In this document: in pieces, positions 13,940-22,897 of the stretch
How the letters are laid out: the number at the start of each line of letters is the position of its first letter
How positions within the stretch are numbered: position 1 is the first letter of the stretch
From: Trueperaceae bacterium
GTDB lineage: Bacteria > Deinococcota > Deinococci > Deinococcales > Trueperaceae
Assembly (NCBI GenBank): GCA_036381595.1
Contig: DASVCN010000004.1
Coordinates: 1-46,506 of the forward strand
Direction of reading: 5' to 3'
Length of the DNA stretch: 46,506 bases
Program-made: the position numbers and the translations under genes
Notes under the pieces: generated by a model
The model's input: only the letters and a program-made list of their open reading frames with translations
Database searches by the model: none
What the model was told of the DNA's origin: nothing

Positions 13940-15735
13940 CACTCGTCGCCGGCCAACTGCGGACCGCCTCCGGAAGGCCGCTCGAGCTTGGCGAGGAGCT
14001 TGGGCGTGGGGGCGAGGCGCGGGTTCACGCGATCCGGGGCGACGGCGCCTCAGCGGTGAAGCTTTACGCCACCGCCGACGCCGAACGGGCGCGCAAGCTG
14101 TCGGCGATGATCGCGCGGGCGCCGCTCGACCCCGACCGCAAGGCGGGACACGTGTCGATCGCCTGGCCCCGTGAGCTGGTACTGGCCGACGACGGCAGGG
14201 TCGTGGGGTTCGTCATGCCCCGCGTCGACGCGCGCCGCTACCTTCCACTGCACCAGCTCTATCACCCCGGCAGCAGGCGAAATCGGGCGAGCGGGATCAG
14301 CTGGCGCTACCTCGTACGGATAGCCCGCAACCTGTGCGGGGCCGTAGCGGCTCTCCACGACGCCGACTACGTCATCGGCGACCTGAACGAGAGTAACGTC
14401 CTCGTGGACGACAGGGCTCTTGTGACTCTCGTCGATCTCGACTCGATCCAGGTCACCTCCGGCTTGAAGACCTTCCGCTGCAACGTTGGCAAGGGAGAGT
14501 ACACGCCTCCGGAGCTACAGGGGCGCTCCTTCCGCGACACCAACCGCAAGTCGAGCAGCGACCGGTTCGGCCTGGCCGTGCTCGTCTTCCTCCTGCTGAT
14601 GGAGGGCAACCACCCGTTCGCCGGCAGTTACCGTGACGAGGGGGAACCTCCGAGTCTCGAGGAGAACATCCGCTCGCGCCGCAGCCCCTACTTCGGGCGC
14701 AGCAGACTGGCTCCCCCACTGGCTGCTCCGCCTGTCGAACTGCTGGGAAGCGAACTGCAGAGTCTGCTGCGGCGGGGAGTGCTGGGTCAACCGTGGCGCC
14801 GGCCCGATCCCCGCGAACTCAAGGAAGCCCTGGGGCAGCTCGAGGGTGAACTGGTGCAGTGTGGGGCGTCCGCGACCCACGTCTACCCCGGGCACCTCGA
14901 CTCCTGTCCCTGGTGCGAGCGAGCGGCGCTGCTGGGCCGCGATCCGTTCCCCTCCGCATCGACCAGGAGCGGAGCGAAGAGCGGCGCAAGCGCGAACGGT
15001 GGGGTCGACCGGGGCCTCCTGACGGGCGGAGCGACCGGTCCGCGCCCGCGCTACGGCGGTGCGAAGGACGACCGCTCGCGGCCGCCGAACAACGGCGCGA
15101 GAGACGGCCGGTCGGGAGTCTCGACCGGGGGAGCGGCCAACGGCTACTCGGTCCCAACGGTGAATGGCGCGACCGTGGGGCGCGGCTCGCTCGCGTCCGG
15201 GCGGAGTGTGGGCAACGGGGCACCGCTGCGGGGCCGGACCTCGTACGGCAGGAACGCCGCGCCGACAAGTTCTGGCGCTGCCAGGACAGCTGGTCAGCCC
15301 GTCGGTTTCAGGGGCAGCTGGGCGCAGTTCCACGCCCGGCTCCCGCTGCTTTCGCTCTCACTGCTGGCCCTCCTGGCTGCTCCGTCGTACCGGTGGCACG
15401 CCGAGATACGCACCCAACTGGCCTCGCTGACGGCGAACTCGGTGGCTCAATACCTGGGCCTCGCATCGCTCGTTCTCCTGCCCGGCCTGGGCCTCTCTGC
15501 CGCGCTCTACCGGCGCTCACGGCAACGGCCCGAATTCGCCCGCGCGCTCATCAGGCTGGAGCGGGTCGTCAGAGCGGGGGTTGCCGCCAGTCTCATGTCG
15601 CTCCTCGCCAGCCTCGCTGCCGGGCTGCTGCTGGGCCGCGGCTCGGTCCTCGCCGGCGATTGGCTGTTACTGCCCAGTTTCTGGGTCGTGGCGTTCATCA
15701 TCTCGCTTCGCACCGTGGGGCCGAGCAGGCCCTGA
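13936..15735 (+). CDS. Membrane-anchored Ser/Thr kinase with zinc motif (TerY-P / YegI type)
   Basis: 599 aa. The kinase domain (15-300) has the glycine loop LGRGGEARV, Lys42 (AVKLY), the catalytic loop VIGDLNESNVLV (Asp149, Asn154) and the metal-binding Asp167 in VDLDSI, where DFG is changed to DLD. It is followed by the hallmark zinc motif of this kinase group, Cys309, His315 and CPWC (324-327). A Ser/Gly/Asn/Arg-rich linker (about 340-455) leads to four predicted membrane helices (about 465-595). E. coli YegI and ter-system kinases share the kinase and CPWC parts; the C-terminal membrane domain would place the switch at the membrane. Last gene of the triad. Confidence 0.86.
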   Translation: MTLVAGQLRTASGRPLELGEELGRGGEARVHAIRGDGASAVKLYATADAERARKLSAMIARAPLDPDRKAGHVSIAWPRELVLADDGRVVGFVMPRVDARRYLPLHQLYHPGSRRNRASGISWRYLVRIARNLCGAVAALHDADYVIGDLNESNVLVDDRALVTLVDLDSIQVTSGLKTFRCNVGKGEYTPPELQGRSFRDTNRKSSSDRFGLAVLVFLLLMEGNHPFAGSYRDEGEPPSLEENIRSRRSPYFGRSRLAPPLAAPPVELLGSELQSLLRRGVLGQPWRRPDPRELKEALGQLEGELVQCGASATHVYPGHLDSCPWCERAALLGRDPFPSASTRSGAKSGASANGGVDRGLLTGGATGPRPRYGGAKDDRSRPPNNGARDGRSGVSTGGAANGYSVPTVNGATVGRGSLASGRSVGNGAPLRGRTSYGRNAAPTSSGAARTAGQPVGFRGSWAQFHARLPLLSLSLLALLAAPSYRWHAEIRTQLASLTANSVAQYLGLASLVLLPGLGLSAALYRRSRQRPEFARALIRLERVVRAGVAASLMSLLASLAAGLLLGRGSVLAGDWLLLPSFWVVAFIISLRTVGPSRP

Positions 15736-15858
15736 CGGCTACGGCGGGTGTCGCCGGCGGGCATGGCAGGGCCGGGCAGCGACGACTGCCTGTCCCGCTA
15801 CACCACGTGTCAGGACACTGCGGAGCCTCCGGTGCCTTGCGGTATGGTTGCTCTCATA

Positions 15859-16953
15859 ATGCCAACAGCAGGAATGAAGGGCCTGATACTGGCCGCGGGG
15901 CACGGGACGCGGCTGCGCCCGATAACCAGTCTGAGGCCCAAACCCACGATCTCCGTGGCCAACAAGCAGCTCATCCACTACGCAGTGGACAACCTCGTCG
16001 AGGCCGGCGTTCGCCAGATCGGGATCGTCGTGAGTCACGACACCATCAACTATCTGAAGAAGAGCCTCAGCGACTACCAGGGGAACGGCGAGGGGCCGAC
16101 CTTCGAGTACATCATCCAGAGCCCGCCGCGGGGTCTGGCCCATGCGGTGAAGGTGTCACGCGACTTCCTCGGCGACGACCCGTTCGTCATGTACCTGGGC
16201 GACAACCTCTTCGAGCACGGCATCCGGGGCTTCGTGGAGGCGTACCGGCCCGAGGAGGGGATCAACTCGGTCCTGGCGCTCGTCAGGGTGGAGGACCCTC
16301 GGCAGTTCGGGGTGGCGATCGTCGAGGACGGCAGGGTCAAGCGGTTGGTCGAGAAGCCGCAGGATCCGCCGAGCGACCTGGCCATCGCGGGCGTCTACGT
16401 CTTCGATGCGAACATCCATCGGATGATCGAAGGGCTCGAGCCGGGAGCGAAGGACGAGTACCAGATAACCGACGCCATCCAGAAGCTCATCGAGGCGGGC
16501 TTCCAGGTCGCGTCGGTCGAGGTTCCGGGCTGGTGGAAGGATACCGGCAGGCCGGAGGACATCCTCGACGCCAACCGCCTCCAGCTGATGAGGGTGAGGC
16601 GGGAAGTCCGCGGCACCATCGAGGACTCCGAGGTGGAGGGTGAGGTGGTCATCGAGGAGGGGGCAACCGTTACCGGCAGCCGCATAGAGGGGCCGGCGTT
16701 GATCGGGGCCGGGGCGAGGGTGGAACGGGCCCACATCGGTCCCTTCACTACCATCGGCGATCAGAGCACCATCCGTGACTCCCGGCTCGAGTATGCCGTC
16801 GTGGGCGCCGGGAGCACTATCGACGGGGTAGCTTCGCCGCTACGCGACAGTCTCATCGGCGAAGAGGTGAGCATCATCGGCGAGAACGGCAGCAAGGGCG
16901 CTCACCGTCTGATCGTAGGCGACAAGAGCAAGCTGAAGCTGAACGAGAGCTGA
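15859..16953 (+). CDS. rmlA: Glucose-1-phosphate thymidylyltransferase, long form
   Basis: 364 aa. Makes dTDP-glucose (or a related NDP-sugar) from sugar-1-phosphate. The nucleotide-binding signature GLILAAGHGTRLRP is followed by LRPKPT, YLGDNLF, FGVAIVEDGRVKRLVEKP and GWWKDTGRPEDIL. The C-terminal part (about 255-364) is a left-handed beta-helix of hexapeptide repeats, the mark of the long RmlA form. Start ATG 15859 is supported by TATGGT at 15843-15848, which would give a nearly leaderless mRNA; ATG 15874 (MKGLILAAG) is an equally good family start. No rmlBCD genes lie next to it. Its 3' end is 20 nt from the convergent phoR stop. Confidence 0.85.
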   Translation: MPTAGMKGLILAAGHGTRLRPITSLRPKPTISVANKQLIHYAVDNLVEAGVRQIGIVVSHDTINYLKKSLSDYQGNGEGPTFEYIIQSPPRGLAHAVKVSRDFLGDDPFVMYLGDNLFEHGIRGFVEAYRPEEGINSVLALVRVEDPRQFGVAIVEDGRVKRLVEKPQDPPSDLAIAGVYVFDANIHRMIEGLEPGAKDEYQITDAIQKLIEAGFQVASVEVPGWWKDTGRPEDILDANRLQLMRVRREVRGTIEDSEVEGEVVIEEGATVTGSRIEGPALIGAGARVERAHIGPFTTIGDQSTIRDSRLEYAVVGAGSTIDGVASPLRDSLIGEEVSIIGENGSKGAHRLIVGDKSKLKLNES

Positions 16954-16973
16954 TGCCGCATCTCTCACTCCAG

Positions 16974-17948
16974 CTAGCCGGGACGCTCCGGGGATTCCCT
17001 TGGCGGCTGCCGCGCCGCTTCCCGGCTCCCCGGCAGCAGCACCCCGAATTCGTTGCCATGCCCGTCCGCGTCGCGCCACCAGGCGTGGCCGCCCCACCCT
17101 TCGGCTATCGAGCGGACGACGTACAGTCCCACGCCGTTTTCTCGTGAACGGGGGCCCCGGACCGGCTGTTGCAGCGCCGTCAGCGCCGTCGAGTCGAGCG
17201 GGAGCGGTTCACCTTGGTCGCGCACCATCAGTTTCACCCAGCCGTTGTCCGGCTCTGCCTGCACCACGACCCCGCCCCCTTCCGGGCCATGGATCGACGC
17301 GTTCTCGATCAGGTTGAGGATGACCTGCAGGACCTTGTCGGGATCGGCCCAAACTATCTGGCGCCCGGTCGCATCCTCGAGCCGTACACCGCGCTCCTCC
17401 AACATCGGCGCGAGGATCTGCTGCGCCCTCGCCAGCACCTCGGCGAGGGGGAGACGCCGCTCGCGAGGGGGCGATACCTCGGTCGTCAGATCGCCAAGCA
17501 GCCGAACTACCCTGTCGGCCTCATGGACCGCCCGCTCGAGCAGCCGTGCTTTCTCCCCGGGGTCGAGATCGTCGATCTCGAGCGCTTCGAGGGTCGAGCG
17601 GACCGTGGTCATCGGGGTGCGCAGCTCATGGGAGAGGGTCGCCAGTAGCGCTTCGGCTTCCTCACGGGCCCGCCTCGCCTCGCTCAGGTCGCGGAGCGCC
17701 ATTCCGCCTGGTATGGGGACCGCCTCGACCACCCTCCCTGCCAAGCGGACCTCCACACGGTCGCCGTGAAGGCACACCCGCTCGAGCCGGTGGTCGCGCA
17801 AGACGGTTATCAGCCGCTTCCCCGCTGCCCAGGCGGGATCGGCGTCCAGCATCGTGCCGGCAGCGCTGTTGATCCGCACGACCCGGTCGCCTTCGAACAG
17901 GACGACGCCTTCGGCGAGGCCGTCGATCCAGTCAGCCGGTGTGGCCAT
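16974..17948 (-). CDS. phoR: Soluble PAS histidine kinase, PhoR-like
   Basis: 324 aa. A PAS-like domain (about 8-75) is followed by a short coiled segment, HisKA with phospho-acceptor His107 (SHELRTP), and HATPase_c with the N-box Asn216 (NLIENASIHG), DQGEPLP and the G-box NGVGLYVV. There is no membrane helix, unlike most PhoR proteins, so phosphate status is probably sensed through contact with the Pst transporter or another protein (inference). ATG 17948 overlaps the end of phoB by 17 nt, so translation is coupled. It is the last gene of pstSCAB-phoB-phoR. Confidence 0.85.
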   Translation of the reverse strand: MATPADWIDGLAEGVVLFEGDRVVRINSAAGTMLDADPAWAAGKRLITVLRDHRLERVCLHGDRVEVRLAGRVVEAVPIPGGMALRDLSEARRAREEAEALLATLSHELRTPMTTVRSTLEALEIDDLDPGEKARLLERAVHEADRVVRLLGDLTTEVSPPRERRLPLAEVLARAQQILAPMLEERGVRLEDATGRQIVWADPDKVLQVILNLIENASIHGPEGGGVVVQAEPDNGWVKLMVRDQGEPLPLDSTALTALQQPVRGPRSRENGVGLYVVRSIAEGWGGHAWWRDADGHGNEFGVLLPGSREAARQPPRESPERPG

Positions 17949-18657
17949 CGTTCTCGATACCGCTTCTGGCACCCTTCCCGATGCCGTTCCTGGTACTGCC
18001 GGCTATCCGGTAGCCCTTGCCCCTCACCGTCTCGACGCACTCCTCGCCGAGCCTGCTGCGAAGCTGAGCAACGTGCTGGTCGACGGTTCTCTCGCTGCCC
18101 AGGAAGTCACCGCCCCACACCCGATCCAGCAGCTCGGCGCGAGAGAAGACCCGGTCGGGATTCGACGCCAGGAAGACGAGCAGGTCGAACTCGCGGCGGG
18201 TGAGGGTCAGCTGAGTTCCCCCCTTCGAAACGGCCGCGCCCTCGAGGTCGATCCGCACCTCGCCGATCCGCAGCTCGTTCTTCGGCGGCAGCCGGCGAAG
18301 GAGCGCCCGTAGACGCGCTACGAGTTCGGCGGCGCTGAACGGCTTGGTGAGGTAGTCGTCGGCCCCGGCCTCGAGGCCACCCACCCTGTCGTGCTCGCTG
18401 GCCCGGGCCGTGAGCATCAGCACCGGCAGCCTGGCAACGGCGGGATCGGATCGCAGCCGGCGCAGGAAGGCATCTCCGCTCTCGTCGGGCAACATCCGGT
18501 CGAGAACCAACGCGTCGGCCTCGGTCAGCAGCGGCCAGGCCTCACCCGAGCTAGCGGCTTCCAGCGGAGCGAACCCGCCCCGGCGCAGGTGCAGTGCCAC
18601 CAGTTCGCGCACACTGCTCTCGTCCTCCACGATCAGGATCCGGGCGCTGGCGCTCAC
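17932..18657 (-). CDS. phoB: OmpR/PhoB-family response regulator
   Basis: 241 aa. The receiver domain (6-120) has VEDE (acidic pocket), the phospho-acceptor Asp in LVLDRMLPDESG, a conserved Thr in MLTARA and Lys in LTKPF. The winged-helix domain (about 130-225) has LTRREFDLLVFLASNPDRVFS and the recognition helix RTVDQHVAQLRSRLG. Location after pstB and before the kinase marks it as the phosphate regulator. The start is GTG 18657, 9 nt after the pstB stop, with no clear Shine-Dalgarno, so it depends on translational coupling. The likely target is the Pho box upstream of pstS. Confidence 0.88.
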   Translation of the reverse strand: MSASARILIVEDESSVRELVALHLRRGGFAPLEAASSGEAWPLLTEADALVLDRMLPDESGDAFLRRLRSDPAVARLPVLMLTARASEHDRVGGLEAGADDYLTKPFSAAELVARLRALLRRLPPKNELRIGEVRIDLEGAAVSKGGTQLTLTRREFDLLVFLASNPDRVFSRAELLDRVWGGDFLGSERTVDQHVAQLRSRLGEECVETVRGKGYRIAGSTRNGIGKGARSGIENDGHTG

Positions 18658-18666
18658 TGGGGGGGT

Positions 18667-19476
18667 TCAGCCGAAGTGGCCCGAGACGTAGCGCTCGGTC
18701 ATCTCACTCTGTGGGTTGGTGAAGATCTGATCGGTGGGTCCCTCCTCGACCAGCACTCCCAGGTGCATGAAGGCCGTCCTGTCACTCACCCTGCCAGCCT
18801 GCTGCATGTTGTGGGTGACGATCACCACTGTGTACTCCTGCTTGATCTCGTGGATGAGCTGCTCTATCCGGTCGGTGGCGATCGGGTCGAGCGCGCTGGT
18901 GGGTTCGTCCATCAGGATAAGGTCGGGCTCCGTTGCCATCGCCCGGGCGATGCAGAGCCGCTGCTGTTGCCCGCCGGAGAGCCCCAGACCCGACTGCCGC
19001 AGTTTGTCCTGGACTTCGTCCCACAGGGCGGCCTTGCGGAGCGACCTCTCCACCAGCTCGTCGAGGTCCCCCTTGTACCGGTTTAGCCGCGGCCCGAAGG
19101 CGACGTTGTCGTAGACGCTCTTGGGGAACGGATTGGCCTTCTGGAACACCATCCCGATCCGCCGTCGAACTTCCACCGGATCGACAGCGGGATCGTAGAT
19201 GTTCACCCCTTCGTAGGCGATCGTCCCTTCGACCCGCACCCCCGGGACCAGGTCGTTCATCCGGTTGATGCTGCGCATGAGCGTCGATTTTCCACACCCC
19301 GAGGCACCGATCAGGGCTGTCACCTGATTCTTGGGCACGGACAGGGAGATGTTATGCAGCGCCTGGAAATCTCCGTACCAGAGGCTGAACCGTTCGATGT
19401 TGAGGAGCGCCTCGGGCGCGTGCACAGGTTCGGTGCGAACCGTCTCGCCGCGCGGGATGGTCGTCTGCAGTGCCAT
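18667..19476 (-). CDS. pstB: Phosphate ABC transporter ATPase PstB
   Basis: 269 aa, the usual length. Walker [11 protein letters not shown]-loop [12 protein letters not shown] (typical of PstB), signature LSGGQQQR, Walker [14 protein letters not shown] and switch His in [10 protein letters not shown]. Powers phosphate import through PstC/PstA. ATG 19476 follows AAAGGACC, and its A is shared with the pstA stop (TAATG), so the genes are coupled. A longer open frame upstream overlaps pstA and is not used. Confidence 0.95.
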   Translation of the reverse strand: MALQTTIPRGETVRTEPVHAPEALLNIERFSLWYGDFQALHNISLSVPKNQVTALIGASGCGKSTLMRSINRMNDLVPGVRVEGTIAYEGVNIYDPAVDPVEVRRRIGMVFQKANPFPKSVYDNVAFGPRLNRYKGDLDELVERSLRKAALWDEVQDKLRQSGLGLSGGQQQRLCIARAMATEPDLILMDEPTSALDPIATDRIEQLIHEIKQEYTVVIVTHNMQQAGRVSDRTAFMHLGVLVEEGPTDQIFTNPQSEMTERYVSGHFG

Positions 19477-20726
19477 TACCAGGTCCTTTCGAAGCGTCGG
19501 CGGAGGTAGAAAGCGAGCGCGTAGAGCACGACCAGCACCGCCAGCAACACCAGTATCGCCGCCGATGCCACGTTGCGGAACTCCTCCTGGTTCTCGGCGA
19601 CCCATGAGTAGATCTGCACCGGAACGACCGTGTAGTTGGAGAGGAGGCCGTTAGGGGCGAAGGGAACGAAGGCGGCGGCGCCCACGAGCAGCAGCGGCGC
19701 GGTCTCGCCGATAGCGCGAGCGACCGACAAAATCAGGCCGGTGACGATCCCCGGCACGGCGTTGGGCAGGACTACCCGCCTCACCGTCTGCCACTTGGTC
19801 GCGCCCAGCCCGTAGCTCGCTTGGCGGAGCGTGCCCGGCACCGAGCGAATCGCCTCCCTCGATGCGATAATCACCACCGGAAGTATCAGTAGAGCCAGGG
19901 TGAGGGCTGCAGCCAGGACCGTCGGACCGATGTTGGCGAGCCGCACGAACAGGTAGAGCCCGAGGATGCCGTAGACGATGCTGGGCACTCCCGCCAGGTT
20001 GCGGATATTCACCTCGATGGTCCTCGTGAGCCGGTTGTCGCCAGCGTACTCCTCGAGATAGACGGCGGTGCCCACGCCCAGCGGCAGCGCGATGAGGATC
20101 ACCAGGGTTATCACCCAGACGGTGCCGGCGAGAGCCGACTTGAGCCCGGCCATGACCGGGCTGCGGGAGGCGTTCTCGCCGAAGAACGTGAGGTCGAGCC
20201 AGGGGTTGAGGTAGAGGTTCTCCTGCGGGCCGAGGCCGCTGCGCAACTCGTCCACTCTGCCGATCCCTTCGAGCAGTGGGTAGCTCTGCACCGTCTCATC
20301 CCGGGTGCTGGTGACTACCCAGCGGAAGGGACCATCCGCCGCGTACCACATGAGCTCGATCCGGTTCCTCGCGAAGAAGATCCGGCGGCTCCGGTCGTTG
20401 CCCAGGACCTCCTCGATCTCGACGGCCGAAAGTCCCTGGGCCATCAGCTCGAGCCTGGCCACCCTCTCGCCGCCGAACGGCGCCTGCCACCAGGCGAACG
20501 TCTCGCCGCTATTGGCGGGGCGCGCAACCTGCCATGAGACGGTATCGGTTACCACGTCGAAGAGCAGCACCGCGACGAACAGGAGCGCCAGCACCACCGG
20601 CACGAAGGTCAGGGCGGCGAAGATGCGCCCGGCGCGGCGCCGAGCGGCAGTTCGCTCCCGCCCCCGGCCGGCGAACAGCGGGCCGCCACGGGCGGGTTCG
20701 GCGGCAGGTGCGTCGAAGCGTCTCAT
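19476..20726 (-). CDS. pstA: Phosphate ABC transporter permease PstA, extended
   Basis: 416 aa, well above the common 280-300. The first membrane helix (about 36-60) is followed by a periplasmic insert of about 140 residues (Trp/Phe/charged, TVSWQVARP to [10 protein letters not shown]). Then come the normal five-helix permease core and the EAA-type loop ([21 protein letters not shown]). Ends in [12 protein letters not shown] 20726 overlaps the pstC TGA (ATGA). Extended PstA proteins with such an insert exist in other bacteria; the role of the insert is unknown. Confidence 0.92.
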   Translation of the reverse strand: MRRFDAPAAEPARGGPLFAGRGRERTAARRRAGRIFAALTFVPVVLALLFVAVLLFDVVTDTVSWQVARPANSGETFAWWQAPFGGERVARLELMAQGLSAVEIEEVLGNDRSRRIFFARNRIELMWYAADGPFRWVVTSTRDETVQSYPLLEGIGRVDELRSGLGPQENLYLNPWLDLTFFGENASRSPVMAGLKSALAGTVWVITLVILIALPLGVGTAVYLEEYAGDNRLTRTIEVNIRNLAGVPSIVYGILGLYLFVRLANIGPTVLAAALTLALLILPVVIIASREAIRSVPGTLRQASYGLGATKWQTVRRVVLPNAVPGIVTGLILSVARAIGETAPLLLVGAAAFVPFAPNGLLSNYTVVPVQIYSWVAENQEEFRNVASAAILVLLAVLVVLYALAFYLRRRFERTW

Positions 20727-21649
20727 TCGTAGCGCTCCTGGAAGCGTCTCACTACCGCCTGCGCGGCAAGGTTGAGGAAGAGGGTCATGACGAAGAGAGT
20801 GGCGGCCACGGCGTATAGCGACCTGGCTGCGAGCGAACCCGCGGGCTGGTCGCCGGTCGCCGCCTGGACGATGAATGAAGTCATGGTGGCTATCGTCTTG
20901 CGGGGATCGAAGTGGAGGTCGGGTCGCTGGCCGGCCGCCAGCGTGACTATCATCGTCTCGCCGATGGCACGCGCGATCGCCAGTATGAGAGAGGCGACTA
21001 TGCCCGAGAGCGCCGCCGGCATCACCACCTTCAGAATCAGCTCGTGCTTGGCGGCCCCCAAGCCGTAGCCGGCCTCCCGCAACGACCCGGGTACCGCCTG
21101 CATCGCGTCGACCGAGATGCTGGAGATCGTGGGCAGGATCATGAAGCCCATCACGATCCCGGCCGAGAGCGGGTTGAACAGGTCGACACCGGGGATGATG
21201 CCGCGCAGCACCGGGGTCAGGAAGAGCAGGGCGAAGTAGCCCAGGACTACAGTGGGGATGCCGGCAAGGAGCTCGAGCACCGGCAGGATCCGCCGCCGCC
21301 GGTTGGCGCTGGCGAACTCTGAGAGGTAGATGGCGGAACCGAGCCCCAGCGGCGCACCCACGATCAGCGCGATCGTCGTTACCAGCAGCGTGCCGGTCAC
21401 CAGCGGGGCGATGCCGAAGTGCTGGTCGAGGAAAAGCGGCGTCCACTGGGGATCTGTGAAGAACTCGAGTAGCGAGACCTCACGGAAGAACCCAACCGTC
21501 TCGGTGGCGAGCACGACGATGACAGCCGCCGTAGTGAAGATCGAAACCAGAGCGCAGGCCAGGAGGAGGCCGGCTATGACCCGCTCGCCGCGGCTCCTGG
21601 CGCCGCGCCGGCCCAAGCCGGCCGCAAGGATGGCGCTGCTCGGTTTCAT
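20723..21649 (-). CDS. pstC: Phosphate ABC transporter permease PstC
   Basis: 308 aa with six predicted membrane helices. The first is at about 24-48 and is followed by a short periplasmic segment (TDPQWTPLF) characteristic of PstC. The cytoplasmic coupling loop is GLGAAKHELILKVVMPAALSG. It forms the channel with PstA. ATG 21649 is preceded by GGGAG at 7 nt. It is 129 nt downstream of pstS, and the gap contains a hairpin that may reduce read-through. Confidence 0.94.
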   Translation of the reverse strand: MKPSSAILAAGLGRRGARSRGERVIAGLLLACALVSIFTTAAVIVVLATETVGFFREVSLLEFFTDPQWTPLFLDQHFGIAPLVTGTLLVTTIALIVGAPLGLGSAIYLSEFASANRRRRILPVLELLAGIPTVVLGYFALLFLTPVLRGIIPGVDLFNPLSAGIVMGFMILPTISSISVDAMQAVPGSLREAGYGLGAAKHELILKVVMPAALSGIVASLILAIARAIGETMIVTLAAGQRPDLHFDPRKTIATMTSFIVQAATGDQPAGSLAARSLYAVAATLFVMTLFLNLAAQAVVRRFQERYE

Positions 21650-21707
21650 AGGACGCTCCCTCTCAGCTTCCCATCACTCCCCTGCCCGTTTCATATGCCA
21701 GGTCGTG

Positions 21708-21723
21708 CCGGAGCATGCTCCGG
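21708..21723. repeat. Perfect 16-bp palindrome between pstS and pstC
   Basis: CCGGAGCATGCTCCGG is fully self-complementary; in RNA it makes a 6-bp stem with a CAUG loop. Position between a binding-protein gene and its permease suggests an mRNA-processing or attenuating stem-loop that leaves more pstS than pstCAB message. It could also be a dimer operator. Confidence 0.5.
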
Positions 21724-21778
21724 GGAACAACCTATCGCAGTCTCGTTGAGCGCACTACGCGATGAGCCGACGCGAGCG

Positions 21779-22753
21779 TCAGCCCCCGTTGGAACGCACC
21801 GCTTCGAGGACGCTGTCGCCCGGTTCGAACTCGAGGAAGGCGCTGCCGGTGACCCCGTTCCGGATCCGCTGTTCGGCGGCTCCGTAGATCTCCTCGGGGT
21901 AGGCGAGATACCCGGTGTCGGCGATGAGCGGCTGAGCGTCGGGCGACACGCTGAACAGGGCGAAGTCGCGCAGCGTCTCGTCGTTCGCGAGCCTCTCTGC
22001 GTTGAAGTAGAGGAAGAGCGGGCGCGATAGCGGCGAGTAGGTGTTGCTGGCGATAGTTTCCGGGCTCGGCTCTACGCAGCCTTCGCCTGAGTCGATCCCC
22101 AGCACCTTCAGCCGATCCTGGTTCTCCGCGTAATAGGCGTAGCCGAAGAAGCCCATGGCGCCGGCGTCTCCAGCTACACCCTGGACCAGAACGTTGTCGT
22201 CCTCACTCGGGAAGAAGTCGGTGCGGATGGCGCCGCTATCCCCGTTGACAGCCTCGGTGAAGTAGTCGAAGGTTCCCGAATCGGTTCCGGCGCCGTAGAG
22301 GATTATCTCGCGATCGGGCCACTCGGGACGCACGTCCTGCCAGGTTTCGACCGTAGAGTCGGGACGCCAGATCTGGTGCAGCTCCTCGAGCGTCAGGCAT
22401 GTAGCCCAGTCGTTCCGGGGGTTCACCACGACCGAGAGGCCGTCTGCAGCCACCGGCAGTTCGACGAACTCGATTCCGTTCGCGGCGCACAACTCTATCT
22501 CGCCCTGTTTGATGGGCCGGCTGGCGCCGGAAACGTCCGTCTCCCCCCGGCAGAACTTCTCGAATCCGGCGCCGGTGCCGGAGAAGGCGACGGTGATCCG
22601 GGCGCGGGGGTTGAGGATCTGGAACTCTTCTGCCAGCGCCAGGCTGATCGGATAGACGGTCGAGGAACCGTCGACCCGGACCTCCTGGGCCGATGCCCCG
22701 CCGAACAGAAGGGCTCCAACGATGACCGACACGAACATTATCGACCTCATCAT
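21779..22753 (-). CDS. pstS: Phosphate-binding protein PstS
   Basis: 324 aa. Signal peptide MMRSIMFVSVIVGALLFGGASA with cleavage before QEVRVDG. Phosphate-site segments typical of PstS: VDGSSTVYPIS, the FSGTGAGFEKFCRGETDVSGASR region, and GAGTDSGTFDYF. Captures phosphate outside the membrane and hands it to PstC/PstA. No lipobox Cys, so it is probably soluble or wall-held rather than lipid-anchored. The internal Cys residues may pair. GGAGGT lies 9 nt before ATG 22753. First gene of the operon, behind a Pho box. Confidence 0.94.
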   Translation of the reverse strand: MMRSIMFVSVIVGALLFGGASAQEVRVDGSSTVYPISLALAEEFQILNPRARITVAFSGTGAGFEKFCRGETDVSGASRPIKQGEIELCAANGIEFVELPVAADGLSVVVNPRNDWATCLTLEELHQIWRPDSTVETWQDVRPEWPDREIILYGAGTDSGTFDYFTEAVNGDSGAIRTDFFPSEDDNVLVQGVAGDAGAMGFFGYAYYAENQDRLKVLGIDSGEGCVEPSPETIASNTYSPLSRPLFLYFNAERLANDETLRDFALFSVSPDAQPLIADTGYLAYPEEIYGAAEQRIRNGVTGSAFLEFEPGDSVLEAVRSNGG

Positions 22754-22775
22754 CTGCGGTTCGACCTCCGCAACA

Positions 22776-22807
22776 AGACTAGAGGGCAGATGTCATGGTT
22801 TTGTCAG
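22776..22807 (-). promoter_or_regulatory. pstS promoter with Pho box
   Basis: On the minus strand CTGACA (22802-22807) and ATGACA (22791-22796) repeat with the 11-bp period of PhoB sites (E. coli CTGTCAT half-sites). The -10 box TAGTCT (22776-22781) starts 9 bp downstream, the spacing seen when PhoB replaces a -35 element. A third CTGAC lies 7 bp further upstream. The leader to ATG 22753 is then about 16 nt and carries GGAGGT. Confidence 0.65.
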
Positions 22808-22897
22808 CCGTCAGCCGCTTCCTGCCGAGAACGGCCGCGCTCTGCCTGATGGGCACGAAGCGCGGCCGGTAAGTGCGAAAAGCGAGAGGTCAGCTGA

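Noticed and set aside
14859-16643. Open frame of 594 codons on the plus strand
   Set aside because: Overlaps the kinase and RmlA genes in another frame; Arg/Gly/Ala-rich shadow translation without motifs.
20727-21446. N-terminal extension of the PstA frame
   Set aside because: Overlaps pstC in another frame; the ATGA overlap at 20726 gives the proper start.
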